From contig NC_017957.2 in assembly GCF_000264455.2 (NCBI RefSeq), positions 620,001-684,000 on the forward strand: 64,000 nucleotides of DNA, read 5' to 3'. The notes below the pieces were generated by a model, which saw only the letters and a program-made list of their open reading frames with translations, was not told where the DNA came from and made no database searches. Source of the stretch: Tistrella mobilis KA081020-065. Lineage in GTDB: Bacteria > Pseudomonadota > Alphaproteobacteria > Tistrellales > Tistrellaceae. Positions 10,217-18,965 of the stretch are shown piece by piece. Position 1 is the stretch's first letter, and every line of letters begins with the position of its first letter. Position numbers and translations under genes: made by a program.

Positions 10217-11218
10217 ATGACGCCCGGACGGATCCGCGCATCGGGGGCGCGGCGGTTGGCCATCGCCGCACTGCTCCTGGCCGCAGGCTTCACGGCCACC
10301 GCCCGGGCGGAAGACCCCGCCTACATCACCATCGCAACCGCGGCGCCCGACGGCGCCTATCACCGCCTGGGGCTCGACACCTGCCGCATGATCAATCGCC
10401 GCTGCGCCGGTCGCGGATTGCGCTGCGTGGTGGAGCCGACCAACGGGACCGGCGACAATCTGCTGCACATCGCGGCCGGCCATGTCGATCTCGCCTTCGC
10501 CCAGCTGGATGGTGTGGTGCGCGACCAGCCGGACGCCATCCTGGTGTCGGAACGCGGCCGGTGCACCACCCATGCCGACGGCGACGCGCCCGGGGACGAC
10601 CGCGTCCTGACCGGCACCGAAGAAGCGCTCTTCATCCTCCGGCGGGCCGAGGCGGGGGACCGGGCCTCTCCGGCCGATCTCGCCGGCCTGCTTCAGATGC
10701 CAGGCACGCTGGTCAGCCTCGGCCCCGCCGGCTCCGGCACCCGCAATCTGGCCGAGGCGTTGCTGGCCTATCTCGGGATCGACCTGCCGGCCGGTCGCGA
10801 GGTGGCACTGCCGGCCGATCTCCAGCTCCCCGCCCTCTGCCGCCAGGATGTCGACATCATCTTCCGGATGCTCGCTCCGGCACGCGCCGCCCTCCTGCTC
10901 AATGCGCCGCGGGACAGCTGCCGGCTGCAACTGATCCCGGTCCCCGCCGACGATCCGCCGGGCGCACCACCACTGACGCGTGCGGTCGGGGTGGAGCGGC
11001 GGGTGATCACACTCTCCGATCTGCCCGAGGGCGATATGACGGTCATGACCGTCACCGCACCGATGGTGGTACTGGCCTCACCAGGCCTCTGCGCGGCAGG
11101 CGGGGGAAAGCTTCCACCGCTGCTCCGCAATGCCCTGTTGGCAGCCATAAAGCCCGATCCTTTGCCCGAGACCACATTGCCGGCCGCAACGCCGGCCGGC
11201 TGTGCGGCAGGACCATAA
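10217..11218 (+). CDS. TAXI-family TRAP-type solute-binding protein (orphan)
   Basis: 333 aa. Signal peptide ending TARAED. TAXI-like core: YITIATAAPDGAYHRLGLDTCRMIN, then VEPTNGTGDNLLHIAAGHVDLAFAQLDGVV, the glycine-rich ligand site of this family. Its ATG follows the M48 stop codon with no gap, so translation is coupled. There is no fused or separate TRAP membrane subunit nearby; the TRAP permease at 19-20.8 kb has its own DctP-type protein. An orphan binding protein in an operon with a sensor suggests ligand sensing rather than transport, which is inference. Confidence 0.82.
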   Translation: MTPGRIRASGARRLAIAALLLAAGFTATARAEDPAYITIATAAPDGAYHRLGLDTCRMINRRCAGRGLRCVVEPTNGTGDNLLHIAAGHVDLAFAQLDGVVRDQPDAILVSERGRCTTHADGDAPGDDRVLTGTEEALFILRRAEAGDRASPADLAGLLQMPGTLVSLGPAGSGTRNLAEALLAYLGIDLPAGREVALPADLQLPALCRQDVDIIFRMLAPARAALLLNAPRDSCRLQLIPVPADDPPGAPPLTRAVGVERRVITLSDLPEGDMTVMTVTAPMVVLASPGLCAAGGGKLPPLLRNALLAAIKPDPLPETTLPAATPAGCAAGP

Positions 11219-11581
11219 TTTCACAGTTTTTATACGGTATATAATACTATTATTGACTCATTTTATGGACTAAACATACTTGATCCATGGCCGCCGGACA
11301 GGGCGGCCATCGCGGAGTTTGAAGAGCAGCTTGCGCCGCGTCACCAACCGCTAAAGCGCCACGATCGCCGGTCGTGGCCTCGCATCCTCGTATCCCGTCG
11401 GAGAGAGCCCCCCATGATCCAGCGATCGCACACCGCGCTCCGGTGTCTCCTGTCGATCTCCTGCCGGTTGCAACCCCGCACCGGCCACTGTCCCTGCGGG
11501 CCGCGCGCCTTCGGGTGATGCGGCCCGACCTTTTCCCGGACAGCACAGATCGTTTCAGACCTGAATGGAGGGCCATCCGCC
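11219..11581 (+). promoter_or_regulatory. Intergenic region with a predicted promoter and hairpins
   Basis: The first 60 bp are AT-rich. A plausible sigma-70 promoter is TTGACT (11253-11258), 16 bp, CATACT (11275-11280). Just downstream are a perfect hairpin ATGGCCGCC/GGCGGCCAT (11287-11310) and a smaller one CCACGA/TCGTGG (11359-11377). If real, transcription gives a leader of about 300 nt before the 65-codon gene at 11582. The leader could host a small RNA or attenuator, but nothing else identifies it. Confidence 0.4.
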
Positions 11582-11779
11582 ATGTCTGCCATCCTGCCGA
11601 TCGAGGTTGCCGGCGAGGCGACCGGTTTCGTCACGCCGGAGCCGCGCGGCTTCCGTTTCCACGCCGCCTCGGGCCGCTATCGCCTGCTCGACGGCTCGCG
11701 TTTCCCGTCTCCTGAAACCGCCCGTGCTGCAGCCCAAAGGCTGCGGGCGGCCCAGGACGACCGGCGTCAGCGGTCGTGA
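11582..11779 (+). CDS. Small hypothetical protein
   Basis: 65 aa, no recognised family. GGAGG lies about 10 nt before the ATG. The sequence is compact and soluble, with alternating segments (GFVTPEPRGFRFHAASGRYRL) followed by an Arg/Ala-rich C-terminal helix (ETARAAAQRLRAAQDDRRQR). No signal peptide or membrane segment. It stands alone between its own promoter-like region and a strong terminator, which supports it being a real transcript unit. Function unknown. Confidence 0.55.
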   Translation: MSAILPIEVAGEATGFVTPEPRGFRFHAASGRYRLLDGSRFPSPETARAAAQRLRAAQDDRRQRS

Positions 11780-11836
11780 CGTCGCCCGCCGCCGGCCCCA
11801 CGGCCGGGGGAGGCCGGATCGGCGGCAGAGGCGACA

Positions 11837-11880
11837 GGCGGCGGCTGCGGAAATCCGGCAGCCGCCGCCGTCTTCGTTCG
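11837..11880 (+). terminator. Terminator between the small gene and the M20 gene
   Basis: Perfect 12-bp stem GGCGGCGGCTGC / GCAGCCGCCGCC followed by GTCTTCGTTC. It ends the rightward small transcript and, lying next to the end of the leftward M20 gene, may serve both. Confidence 0.75.
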
Positions 11881-11886
11881 GGCAGG

Positions 11887-13059
11887 TCAGCCTGCGGCGG
11901 GCAGCCGGTTTTCGACCAGGCGCACCAGAGCCGTTGCAACCATTGGAATTAGTCGATCATCGAAATCATAGTTTGGGTTGTGGACCATGCAGCCCCCCTC
12001 CCCGCCCTGGCCGAAGAGCAGATAGGCGCCGGGCCGCTTTTGCAGCATGAAGGCGAAATCCTCGGCCGCCATCAGCGGCGGGAAATCGGGGCGGAAATTC
12101 CCGCCATAGAGATCCGCCAGCACTGCGGCCGCGCGCGCCGTTTCGGCCGGGTCGTTGACCAGCACCGGATAGCCGCGGCGATAGTCGACCGCCGCAGTCA
12201 CCCCGCGCGCCGCCGCCACGCCGGCCACGGTGCGGGCAAGCCCGGCCTCGACGATCGCGCGCGCCTCCTCGTCCAAGGCCCGCACCGTGCCGCCCAGCCA
12301 GCCCTGATCGGCGACCACGTTGTGGGTGGTGCCGACATGGATCTGGGTGACCGACAGCACGGCGGCACTGTTCGCGTTCACCTCGCGCGACACCAGGCCC
12401 TGCAGGCTGCAGGTCGCCTCGGCCAGCGCCAGCGCCGGATCGCGGGTGGTGTGCGGCATGCCGGCATGGCCGCCTTGCCCGGTCATCGCCACCTTGAATT
12501 CATCGAACGACGCCATGGCCGGCCCCGGCCTGACGCTGGCGGTGCCGAGCGGCAGCAGAGGCATGTTGTGGAATCCGAACACCGCGTCTGTGGGGAAGCG
12601 GTCGAACAGCCCCTCCTCGACCATCCGCGCGCCCCCGCCCAGCCCCTCTTCGGCCGGCTGGAAGATCACGGTCAGCGTGCCCTGAAAGCTGCGGCTCGAC
12701 GCCAGATGACGGGCTGCCGCCAGCAGGCAGGTGGTGTGGCCATCATGGCCACAGCCATGGAACAGGCCGGGATGACGCGACGCCCAGGGCCGCTCGTCCA
12801 CGCCCGGACCCTCGTCCATGGGCAGGGCGTCCATATCGGCGCGCAGCCCGATCGACCCGCCCGCACCGGTGCTGATCCGGCCGACCACGCCGGTGCCGGC
12901 GATGCCTGTGGTCACCTCGAACCCGGCTTCGGCCAGACGGTCGGCCACGAAGGCCGCCGTGCGGTGTTCCTGAAAGCCGATTTCGGGATGTGCGTGCAGA
13001 TCGCGCCGCCATGCGGTATGCGTCTCGTTCAGATCGGCCAGGTCGCGGATGATCTGCAT
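11887..13059 (-). CDS. M20-family metal-dependent amidohydrolase
   Basis: 390 aa, as in hippurate/IAA-amino-acid hydrolases. Metal and catalytic motifs are intact: LRADMDALPM, HGCGHDGHTTCLLAAA, QPAEEGLGGGARM, GGHAGMPH and the C-terminal AAEDFAFM. It hydrolyses N-acyl amino acids or related amides in the cytoplasm. The start at 13059 is behind GGAGG. It is divergent from the MarR gene, with a 17-bp dyad in between that recurs before the TRAP binding-protein gene, so all three are probably one regulon. Natural substrate unknown; it may release the acid taken up by the TRAP system. Confidence 0.9.
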   Translation of the reverse strand: MQIIRDLADLNETHTAWRRDLHAHPEIGFQEHRTAAFVADRLAEAGFEVTTGIAGTGVVGRISTGAGGSIGLRADMDALPMDEGPGVDERPWASRHPGLFHGCGHDGHTTCLLAAARHLASSRSFQGTLTVIFQPAEEGLGGGARMVEEGLFDRFPTDAVFGFHNMPLLPLGTASVRPGPAMASFDEFKVAMTGQGGHAGMPHTTRDPALALAEATCSLQGLVSREVNANSAAVLSVTQIHVGTTHNVVADQGWLGGTVRALDEEARAIVEAGLARTVAGVAAARGVTAAVDYRRGYPVLVNDPAETARAAAVLADLYGGNFRPDFPPLMAAEDFAFMLQKRPGAYLLFGQGGEGGCMVHNPNYDFDDRLIPMVATALVRLVENRLPAAG

Positions 13060-13094
13060 GGCCAGGGGCGTCCTCCGTTGCGGGCATGGGATAT

Positions 13095-13111
13095 GGTCAA
13101 TATAGTTTACT
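13095..13111. promoter_or_regulatory. MarR operator, copy 1
   Basis: GGTCAATATAGTTTACT, an imperfect dyad between the divergent M20 and MarR genes. It matches the perfect dyad at 13713-13729 at 14 of 17 positions, including both half-site cores and the central spacer length of 5. Its position just before the MarR start fits autoregulation. Confidence 0.65.
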
Positions 13112-13131
13112 ATCTTCCGGCAAGGGACAAG

Positions 13132-13674
13132 ATGGGAAAGATGGCAAGCGGACGGGATGGCGATCGTGAAGAGCGCGTGGTGCTGCGCGGCGACGAGTTG
13201 GAGAGGTTCCGGCAGGTGAATCTGGGCCGGCTGCTCGACGAGGTGCATATGGGCTTCGACCGCCGCGCGCTGCACTATCTGCGCGAGAGCGGCTATCCGA
13301 TGCTGAATGCCGCCCACACCCATGTCCTGCGCACCATGCGCTTCGAGGGCTCGACGATCACCGACATGGCGGCGCGTGCCGGCATCTCGAAACAGGCGAT
13401 GAGCAAGCTGGTCGCCGCTTTCGAAGAACAGGGTTTCGTGGCGCTCGCCCCCGATCCGGCCGATGCCCGCAGCCGCATCGTCACGGTCACCGAAGACGGC
13501 CGCCGGCTGCTGTCGCTGGGCATCCAGGCCCTGAAACGCGCCGAGGCCGATATCGCCCGGGTGATCGGTGGCGACCGTCTGGACCAGCTGATCGAACTGC
13601 TGGCAGCCGCGCGCGAGGCGGGCTCTCCCGACGACGAGGCGCCGGCATCGGCATACCGGCGCCGTCGGAGCTGA
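13132..13674 (+). CDS. MarR-family transcriptional regulator
   Basis: 180 aa from the ATG at 13132 (AAGGGA 5 nt upstream; another ATG at 13141 is in frame). Winged-helix core: HTHVLRTMRFEGSTITDMAARAGISKQAMSKLVAAFEEQGFVALAPDPADARSR, ending in RIVTVTEDGRRLL of the wing. MarR proteins are dimeric repressors released by small phenolic or carboxylic ligands. Two copies of one 17-bp dyad flank this gene, before M20/MarR and before the TRAP binding protein, making it the likely regulator of both units. Confidence 0.9.
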   Translation: MGKMASGRDGDREERVVLRGDELERFRQVNLGRLLDEVHMGFDRRALHYLRESGYPMLNAAHTHVLRTMRFEGSTITDMAARAGISKQAMSKLVAAFEEQGFVALAPDPADARSRIVTVTEDGRRLLSLGIQALKRAEADIARVIGGDRLDQLIELLAAAREAGSPDDEAPASAYRRRRS

Positions 13675-13712
13675 GCCGGATGTTCCCACGACGGGGCGCT
13701 CCGTCACGAGAT

Positions 13713-13729
13713 AGTCAATATTGTTGACT
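13713..13729. promoter_or_regulatory. MarR operator, copy 2, before the TRAP operon
   Basis: Perfect inverted repeat AGTCAA-TATTG-TTGACT. The right half TTGACT could itself be a -35 box, with CAGACT 17 bp further on as a weak -10, so a bound repressor would cover the promoter of the TRAP binding-protein gene at 13807. It shares 14 of 17 bases with the dyad at 13095. Confidence 0.7.
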
Positions 13730-13806
13730 TCCTTTCCGACCGCCCGCAGACTGGATCTCACGAGCCGGAGAGAACCGGCCGCTCTCCTCGACAGGGAAGA
13801 TCCATC

Positions 13807-14955
13807 ATGCGCCGATATGCATTTGCACCGCGCAGGGCGACGCGCGCCCTGATTTCGGGCGCGGCCCTGGCCGTGCTGTCCCTGGGCCTGCCCGCCGCGG
13901 GCCCCGCCACGGCCGCCACCTTTACCTACGGATCGGGCGTGCCGGAACGGTCCAGCGCCAATCAGCAGGGTGTCCTGCCGATCCTGGCCGACATCACCCG
14001 GGCGACCGATGGGCGGGTGGCGTTCACGCCGATCCTGGGCGGACAGCTGGTCTCGATCGCCAACGGCTTCGACGGCATCCGCGACGGGGTGGTCGATGCC
14101 GGCTTCTTCATCGGCCAGCTGACCGGCAGCCAGCTGCCCTATTCCTCGCTGATCGCCGAGATGACCGGGCTTGGCGGCGACCCCTATGCCACAATGGGCG
14201 CCATCAACGAGATTTTCTTCGTCGGCTGCCAGAACTGCCGCGACGAGGTGAAGATGGCCGGGATCGTGCCGATCCTGATGCAGTCGGCCTCGCCGCTCGC
14301 CATGATGTGCACGAAGCCGGCCCAGGCCGCCGCCGATCTCGCCGGCCGCCGGGTCAGCGTGGTCGGCTCGCCCGAGGCGCGCTGGGCCGCAGCACTCGGC
14401 ATGACGCCGGTACGTAGCAACATCACCGACATCCTGCCCGCCCTGCAGCTGGGCCAGAGCGACTGCACCCTGCTCGGCCTCGCCTGGATCCGCAGTTACG
14501 GCCTTCAGGATACGGTGAAATCAGTGATCGAGATGCCCCAGGGCATCATCGCCGGTGCGGTGCCGATCGCCTTCAACCGCAAATCCTGGGAGAAGATCTC
14601 GAAAGAAGACCGGGCGGCGATCGTGAAGCTGATGCCGGCGGCGGTCTGGAACTATGTCACCGAAGCCTACGTCGCCCAGGATGCCCGGGTGAAGGCGGCA
14701 CTTGCCGACAAGGTGACCTTCAGCCCCGGCGACGAGGCGATGAAGACCCGCTGGACCGGCTTTCAGGATGGCGAGGTTGCCGCCCTGAAGGCACTGGCCC
14801 GCGATCGCGGCCTCGCCGACGGCGATGCCGTGGTCGACCGGATGGTCGCGACCTTCCGCATCTGGCACGAGCGGCTGCTGCCCAAATTCCAGGGCGACCG
14901 CGCGGCGTTCGAGCAGATCCTGACGGAGCGCGTCTTCTCCAAATATCCTTTCTGA
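13807..14955 (+). CDS. TRAP transporter substrate-binding protein (DctP type)
   Basis: 382 aa with a signal peptide (RALISGAALAVLSLGLP...ATAAT). Family features: TFTYGSGVPERSSANQQGVLP at the start of the mature protein, RVSVVGSPEARWAAALGMTPV in the middle (substrate-orienting region) and a helical C-terminus. It delivers a carboxylate to the DctQM permease encoded at 18962-20826, which has no other binding protein nearby. Four catabolic genes lie between, and 256 bp without a credible gene follow. It is under the MarR-type dyad. Substrate likely an organic or aromatic acid; not determinable. Confidence 0.88.
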   Translation: MRRYAFAPRRATRALISGAALAVLSLGLPAAGPATAATFTYGSGVPERSSANQQGVLPILADITRATDGRVAFTPILGGQLVSIANGFDGIRDGVVDAGFFIGQLTGSQLPYSSLIAEMTGLGGDPYATMGAINEIFFVGCQNCRDEVKMAGIVPILMQSASPLAMMCTKPAQAAADLAGRRVSVVGSPEARWAAALGMTPVRSNITDILPALQLGQSDCTLLGLAWIRSYGLQDTVKSVIEMPQGIIAGAVPIAFNRKSWEKISKEDRAAIVKLMPAAVWNYVTEAYVAQDARVKAALADKVTFSPGDEAMKTRWTGFQDGEVAALKALARDRGLADGDAVVDRMVATFRIWHERLLPKFQGDRAAFEQILTERVFSKYPF

Positions 14956-15211
14956 CCTTCTGACCCCGCCCCCCCCTGGCGGCGCATCGGCTCCGTACCG
15001 TCTCCCCTCCTGACGGTCGGGCCGCGCCTGCCGGCGTCCGGATCCTGCACCCTGGCGGCGCTGCCGGATCCTCCTCCCCCCGTGCGACAGGACCTACTGG
15101 CCAGGTCTCCGGCATCCCCCTGCCGGCGGCGCACGGCCGGCTGCGTCCGATCGTGCGGGATCCGGACGTCTTTTCCGTCTGACGCACACCCTCTGCCCGG
15201 AGTCGCCCGCA

Positions 15212-16231
15212 ATGAAAGCCGTATATTTCGACACCCACGGATCCCTCGATGCCCTCACCTATGGCGAGATTGCCGATCCCGTCCCGCCCGCAGGCTGGGT
15301 GAAAGTGAAGGTCGGTGCCTGCGCGCTCAATTATCTGGATGTCTTCTCCCGGCGCGGCATGCCGGGGATCAAGGTGGAACTGCCGGGCATCACCGGCGGC
15401 GACTGCGCCGGCACGGTGGCGGAGACGGGTGAGGGCGTCACCGGCTGGGCGCCGGGCGACCGGGTGCTGATCAACCCGGCCTTCGTCGACGACCGGAGCG
15501 GCCATTTCGAGATGATGGGCGAAACCCGGCGCGGGGCGATGGCCGAATACTGCATCTGCCGCGCCGATCAGCTGATCCCCGTGCCGACCCATGTCTCCGA
15601 CGAGGCCGCCGCCGCCCTGCCGGTCGCCTATGGCACCGCCTATCGCATGCTGTTCACCCGCGGCGGGCTGAAGGCGGGCGAGACCATCCTGATCCTGGGT
15701 GCCTCGGGCGGTGTCGGCACCGCCTGCCTGCTGCTGGCGAAGATGGCCGGCGCCCATGTCGTCGCGGCCGCCGGTTCGCCCGACAAATGCCGGCGGCTGA
15801 CCGAGCTTGGCGCCGACGAGACCATCGACTATTCGGCCGAGGCGATCGACGCCTATACCCGCAAGCGCACCGGTTCTCTGTTCCGGGGCGGCGGCTGGGA
15901 TGTCGTGGTCAATTTCACCGGCGGCGACAGCTGGGTGCCGTCGCTCAGGGCCGTGAAGCGCGGCGGCCGGCTGCTGACCTGCGGCGCCACGGCCGGCTTC
16001 GACCCCAGGACCGACATCCGCTTCATCTTCATGGCCGAGATGTCGATCCTGGGATCGACCGGTTTCACCAAAGACGACATCGCCGCCTGCCTGGATCTGG
16101 TCGCGGAAGGCCGTCTCGATCCGGTGATCGACAAGGTGCTGCCGCTGTCCGAGGGCCGCGAGGGCGTGCGCCTGCTGGAAGACCGCGAGGTCTTCGGCAA
16201 GGTGATCGTCAAGCCGGGGCTGGACGCATGA
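15212..16231 (+). CDS. Zinc-type MDR oxidoreductase / quinone reductase-like
   Basis: 339 aa. Medium-chain dehydrogenase fold: GroES-like N-domain (VKVGACALNYLDVFSRRGMPG, GITGGDCAGTVAETGEGV), Rossmann fingerprint ILGASGGVGTACLLLAKMAGAHV, then the substrate-domain tail. The structural-zinc cysteines are mostly absent, as in quinone-oxidoreductase and enoyl-reductase subgroups. Likely NAD(P)H-dependent reduction of an alpha,beta-unsaturated carbonyl intermediate. It heads a tightly packed run: its stop overlaps the ligase ATG (ATGA). The 256 bp before it (14956-15211) hold no recognisable gene; a separate promoter is possible. Confidence 0.82.
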   Translation: MKAVYFDTHGSLDALTYGEIADPVPPAGWVKVKVGACALNYLDVFSRRGMPGIKVELPGITGGDCAGTVAETGEGVTGWAPGDRVLINPAFVDDRSGHFEMMGETRRGAMAEYCICRADQLIPVPTHVSDEAAAALPVAYGTAYRMLFTRGGLKAGETILILGASGGVGTACLLLAKMAGAHVVAAAGSPDKCRRLTELGADETIDYSAEAIDAYTRKRTGSLFRGGGWDVVVNFTGGDSWVPSLRAVKRGGRLLTCGATAGFDPRTDIRFIFMAEMSILGSTGFTKDDIAACLDLVAEGRLDPVIDKVLPLSEGREGVRLLEDREVFGKVIVKPGLDA

Positions 16232-18114
16232 CCGCCGATGCCCATGGCGGACGGCCGCGCCATCTGCCGCCCTTCCGGAGCCTCGCCGATGTCGAGGCGC
16301 TGGAACGCGACCCGATCGACAGCCATCTGACCGGGCGCACCATGACCGGGGTGCTGGCCCATGCCGCCCGGACCCATGGCGACCGCATCGCCGCCTGCTA
16401 TCTGGCCGATCCCGCCGATCCGGAGGGGATGGCCGAGGAGATCGGCTTTGCCGCCTTTTTCAGGCGCGCGATGCAGGCGGCCGTCCTGTTCCGCAGCCTG
16501 GGCCTGACACGGACCGAAGCGGTGGGCTGCCTGCTGCCGGCCCTGCCCCAGACGGTGGAAATCGGCTGGGGCGCCGCCCATGCCGGCCGGATCATGCCGG
16601 TGAACCCTTTCCTGGAACCGGCGATCATCGGTGCGATGCTGGGCCGGGCAGGCGCCGCCATCCTGTGCATCGAAGGCCCGTCGGGCCGCGACGGCACCTG
16701 GGAGAAGCTGCCGGCAATCCTGGCCGCCGCACCGGCCATCCGCCATGTGCTGGTGGTGGGCGAGCCGGCCGCCCCGGATGGTGTTCTGCATTACGAGACC
16801 TTGCGCGCCGCCGCCGACCCGGCCGAAGCCGGCCCCGAGCCGGCGCCGGGCGACATCGCCGCCTGTTTCCACACCGGCGGCACCACCGGCCTGCCCAAGA
16901 TCGCCCCGCTCACCCATTACAACCTCGCCTGCATGAGCCTGATCGCCGGTTACGGGGCCGGGCTCCGGGCCGGCGACACGCTGACCAACGGCATGCCGCT
17001 GTTCCATGTCGGCGCGCTGGTGATGGGGGCGCTGGCCCCCTTCGCCCATGGCTGCCGGGTGGTCCAGCTGGGAAGGCGCGGCTATCGCGATCCCTCGGTC
17101 ATGGCCGGGCTCTGGGACATCTTCGGCCGGGTGCGGCCCGACATCGCCATCGGCCCGCCGACGGTGGTCGCCGCCGCCACCCAGAGCTTCGCCGCCCCCC
17201 CCGGCGACACGGGTCTGCGGGCCTGGATCTCGTCTGCCTCCTCGCTTCCGGCCGAGGTGCACCGGCGCTTCACCGACCGCACCGGCGTGCCGATCAAGGA
17301 AGCCTGGGGCCTGACCGAGGCGACGCTGGTGCTGACCTATATGCCGCCCGACGGCGAAAGCCGCCCGGGCTCGGTGGGGCTGCGCCTGCCCTGGTGCGAA
17401 GTTCGGGTCGCGCGGGTGGCGGACGGCCGGGTGGTGGAGCTGCTGCCCGCCGGGACTGCCGGTGCGATCATCGCCCGCTCGCCCTCGGTGTTTCCGGGCT
17501 ATCTCGACCCCGCCGCCAATCGCGGCGTTCTACTCGAAGACGGCTGGCTCGACACCGGCGATATGGGGGTGATGGATGCCGACGGCTTCCTGACCATCAC
17601 CGGCCGGGCCAAGGATGTGATCATCCGGGGCGGCCACAACATCGATCCGGCCCTGATCGAGGAACCGCTCAACGCCCATCCCGATGTGGCGCTGGGTGCC
17701 GCGGTCGGCCTGCCCGATGCCCGGCTGGGCGAGGTGCCGGTCGCCTTCGTCACCCTGAAGCGTGGCAGCAGCCGGAGCGGGGCCGACATCCTGGCCGAGC
17801 TGGCCCCGACCATCGCCGAACGCGCCGCGATCCCGCGCTGGATCGAGGTGCTGCCCGCCCTGCCGATGACCGCGGTGGGCAAGGTCCACAAGCCCGGCCT
17901 GCGCCGCGAAGCCTGCCGCCGTGCCGCGGCCGCCTGTCTGGGGCTCGATCCCGACCGGATCGGTGCGGAAGACCTGCCCGGCGGGCGCATTGCCGTGATC
18001 CTGCCCTTCGCCGCCGGCAGCGCCGCCTTCGACCAGGCAGCCGCCACACTTGCCGGGCTCGGCCTCGACGCCCGGCCCTCCCCCGCTCCCGCGCCTGAGG
18101 AACCCCGTCCTTGA
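16228..18114 (+). CDS. AMP-binding acyl-CoA ligase
   Basis: 628 aa. ANL-superfamily motifs: FHTGGTTGLPKIAPLTH (A3 P-loop), EAWGLTEATLV (A5), GWLDTGDMGVMDADGFLTITGRAKDVI (A7-A8 hinge), and the C-terminal lysine in MTAVGKVHKPGL (A10). It activates a carboxylic acid as AMP ester and then CoA thioester, the entry step for the acid taken up by the TRAP system. The start at 16228 overlaps the previous stop by 4 bp. An extra segment of about 70 residues after A10 (PGGRIAVILPFAAGSAAFDQA) is unusual. Substrate not predictable by eye. Confidence 0.9.
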   Translation: MTADAHGGRPRHLPPFRSLADVEALERDPIDSHLTGRTMTGVLAHAARTHGDRIAACYLADPADPEGMAEEIGFAAFFRRAMQAAVLFRSLGLTRTEAVGCLLPALPQTVEIGWGAAHAGRIMPVNPFLEPAIIGAMLGRAGAAILCIEGPSGRDGTWEKLPAILAAAPAIRHVLVVGEPAAPDGVLHYETLRAAADPAEAGPEPAPGDIAACFHTGGTTGLPKIAPLTHYNLACMSLIAGYGAGLRAGDTLTNGMPLFHVGALVMGALAPFAHGCRVVQLGRRGYRDPSVMAGLWDIFGRVRPDIAIGPPTVVAAATQSFAAPPGDTGLRAWISSASSLPAEVHRRFTDRTGVPIKEAWGLTEATLVLTYMPPDGESRPGSVGLRLPWCEVRVARVADGRVVELLPAGTAGAIIARSPSVFPGYLDPAANRGVLLEDGWLDTGDMGVMDADGFLTITGRAKDVIIRGGHNIDPALIEEPLNAHPDVALGAAVGLPDARLGEVPVAFVTLKRGSSRSGADILAELAPTIAERAAIPRWIEVLPALPMTAVGKVHKPGLRREACRRAAAACLGLDPDRIGAEDLPGGRIAVILPFAAGSAAFDQAAATLAGLGLDARPSPAPAPEEPRP

Positions 18115-18965
18115 GCATCCTCGACATCGACCATCTGATGATCAAGACCGGCGACCTCAGCGCTGCCGGCGACCGGTTCGCCGAACTCGGCTTCACGGTC
18201 ACCGCCCGATCGGAGATGCCCGGCCTCGCCAACCGGCTGATCTGCTTCGACGCAATGATCCCGGGCGCCTGCAACTACATCGAAATCATGCAGCTGACCG
18301 ATCCGGCGTCGGCGCCGCCGCCGATGCCCCGGGTGCTGGATGCCCCCGACGGCCCGGTCTCCACCGTCACCGCCACCAGCGATGCCGATGCGACCGCCGC
18401 CCGGCTCAACGCCGCCGGCATCCGGGTGCCGCCGCCGGTCTCGATCCGCCGCGACTGGCCGCTCGGCACCGGCGAGGTGATCTCCCCCGCCTTCCGGGTC
18501 GCCATCCCGCTGACCGGCCAGGCGCCGTTCTACTGGAATGCCTGCCAGCATCACACGCCACAGCACTACACCCGGCCGGAATTCACCCGCCATGCCAATC
18601 ATGCCCGGCAGATGATCGGGGTCGTTGCCGTGGCCCCCGATCCCGCGGCCGTGGCCGCGGCCTATCGGCAGCCCTGGGCGGCGCGGATCGAGGGCGAGGC
18701 CCCCGTCCGGGTGACGGCCGGCCCCGGCCGGGTCGCGCTGCGCATCCACACGCCCGACCAGCTGATCCGCGCCTGTCCCGGCATGATGGCGGGGGCGGAT
18801 GATCAGCGGCTGGCCGGCCTGGTTTTCGCCACCGACGACATCGACGCCGCCTTCGCCCGGATCGATGCCACCGACGCCCGGCCGGTGCGCACGGCGCCCG
18901 GCCGCTTCCATGTCCTGCCGCACCAGGCCAATGGCTGCCTGATGATCTTCGAGGGGATGGCATGA
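18111..18965 (+). CDS. VOC/glyoxalase-like domain protein
   Basis: 284 aa. The start SILDIDHLMIKTGDLSAAGDRFAELGFTV is the classic first VOC strand with a metal-ligand His; CNYIEIMQL supplies the matching Glu; a second VOC-like repeat begins near LAGLVFATDDIDAAFARI. This resembles the Glyoxalase_3 family of uncharacterised hydrolase/isomerase-like proteins. It starts at TTG, overlapping the ligase stop by 4 bp, with GAGGAA upstream. In this operon it may isomerise, hydrate or cleave a CoA-linked or free intermediate. Function inferred from position only. Confidence 0.8.
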   Translation: MSILDIDHLMIKTGDLSAAGDRFAELGFTVTARSEMPGLANRLICFDAMIPGACNYIEIMQLTDPASAPPPMPRVLDAPDGPVSTVTATSDADATAARLNAAGIRVPPPVSIRRDWPLGTGEVISPAFRVAIPLTGQAPFYWNACQHHTPQHYTRPEFTRHANHARQMIGVVAVAPDPAAVAAAYRQPWAARIEGEAPVRVTAGPGRVALRIHTPDQLIRACPGMMAGADDQRLAGLVFATDDIDAAFARIDATDARPVRTAPGRFHVLPHQANGCLMIFEGMA

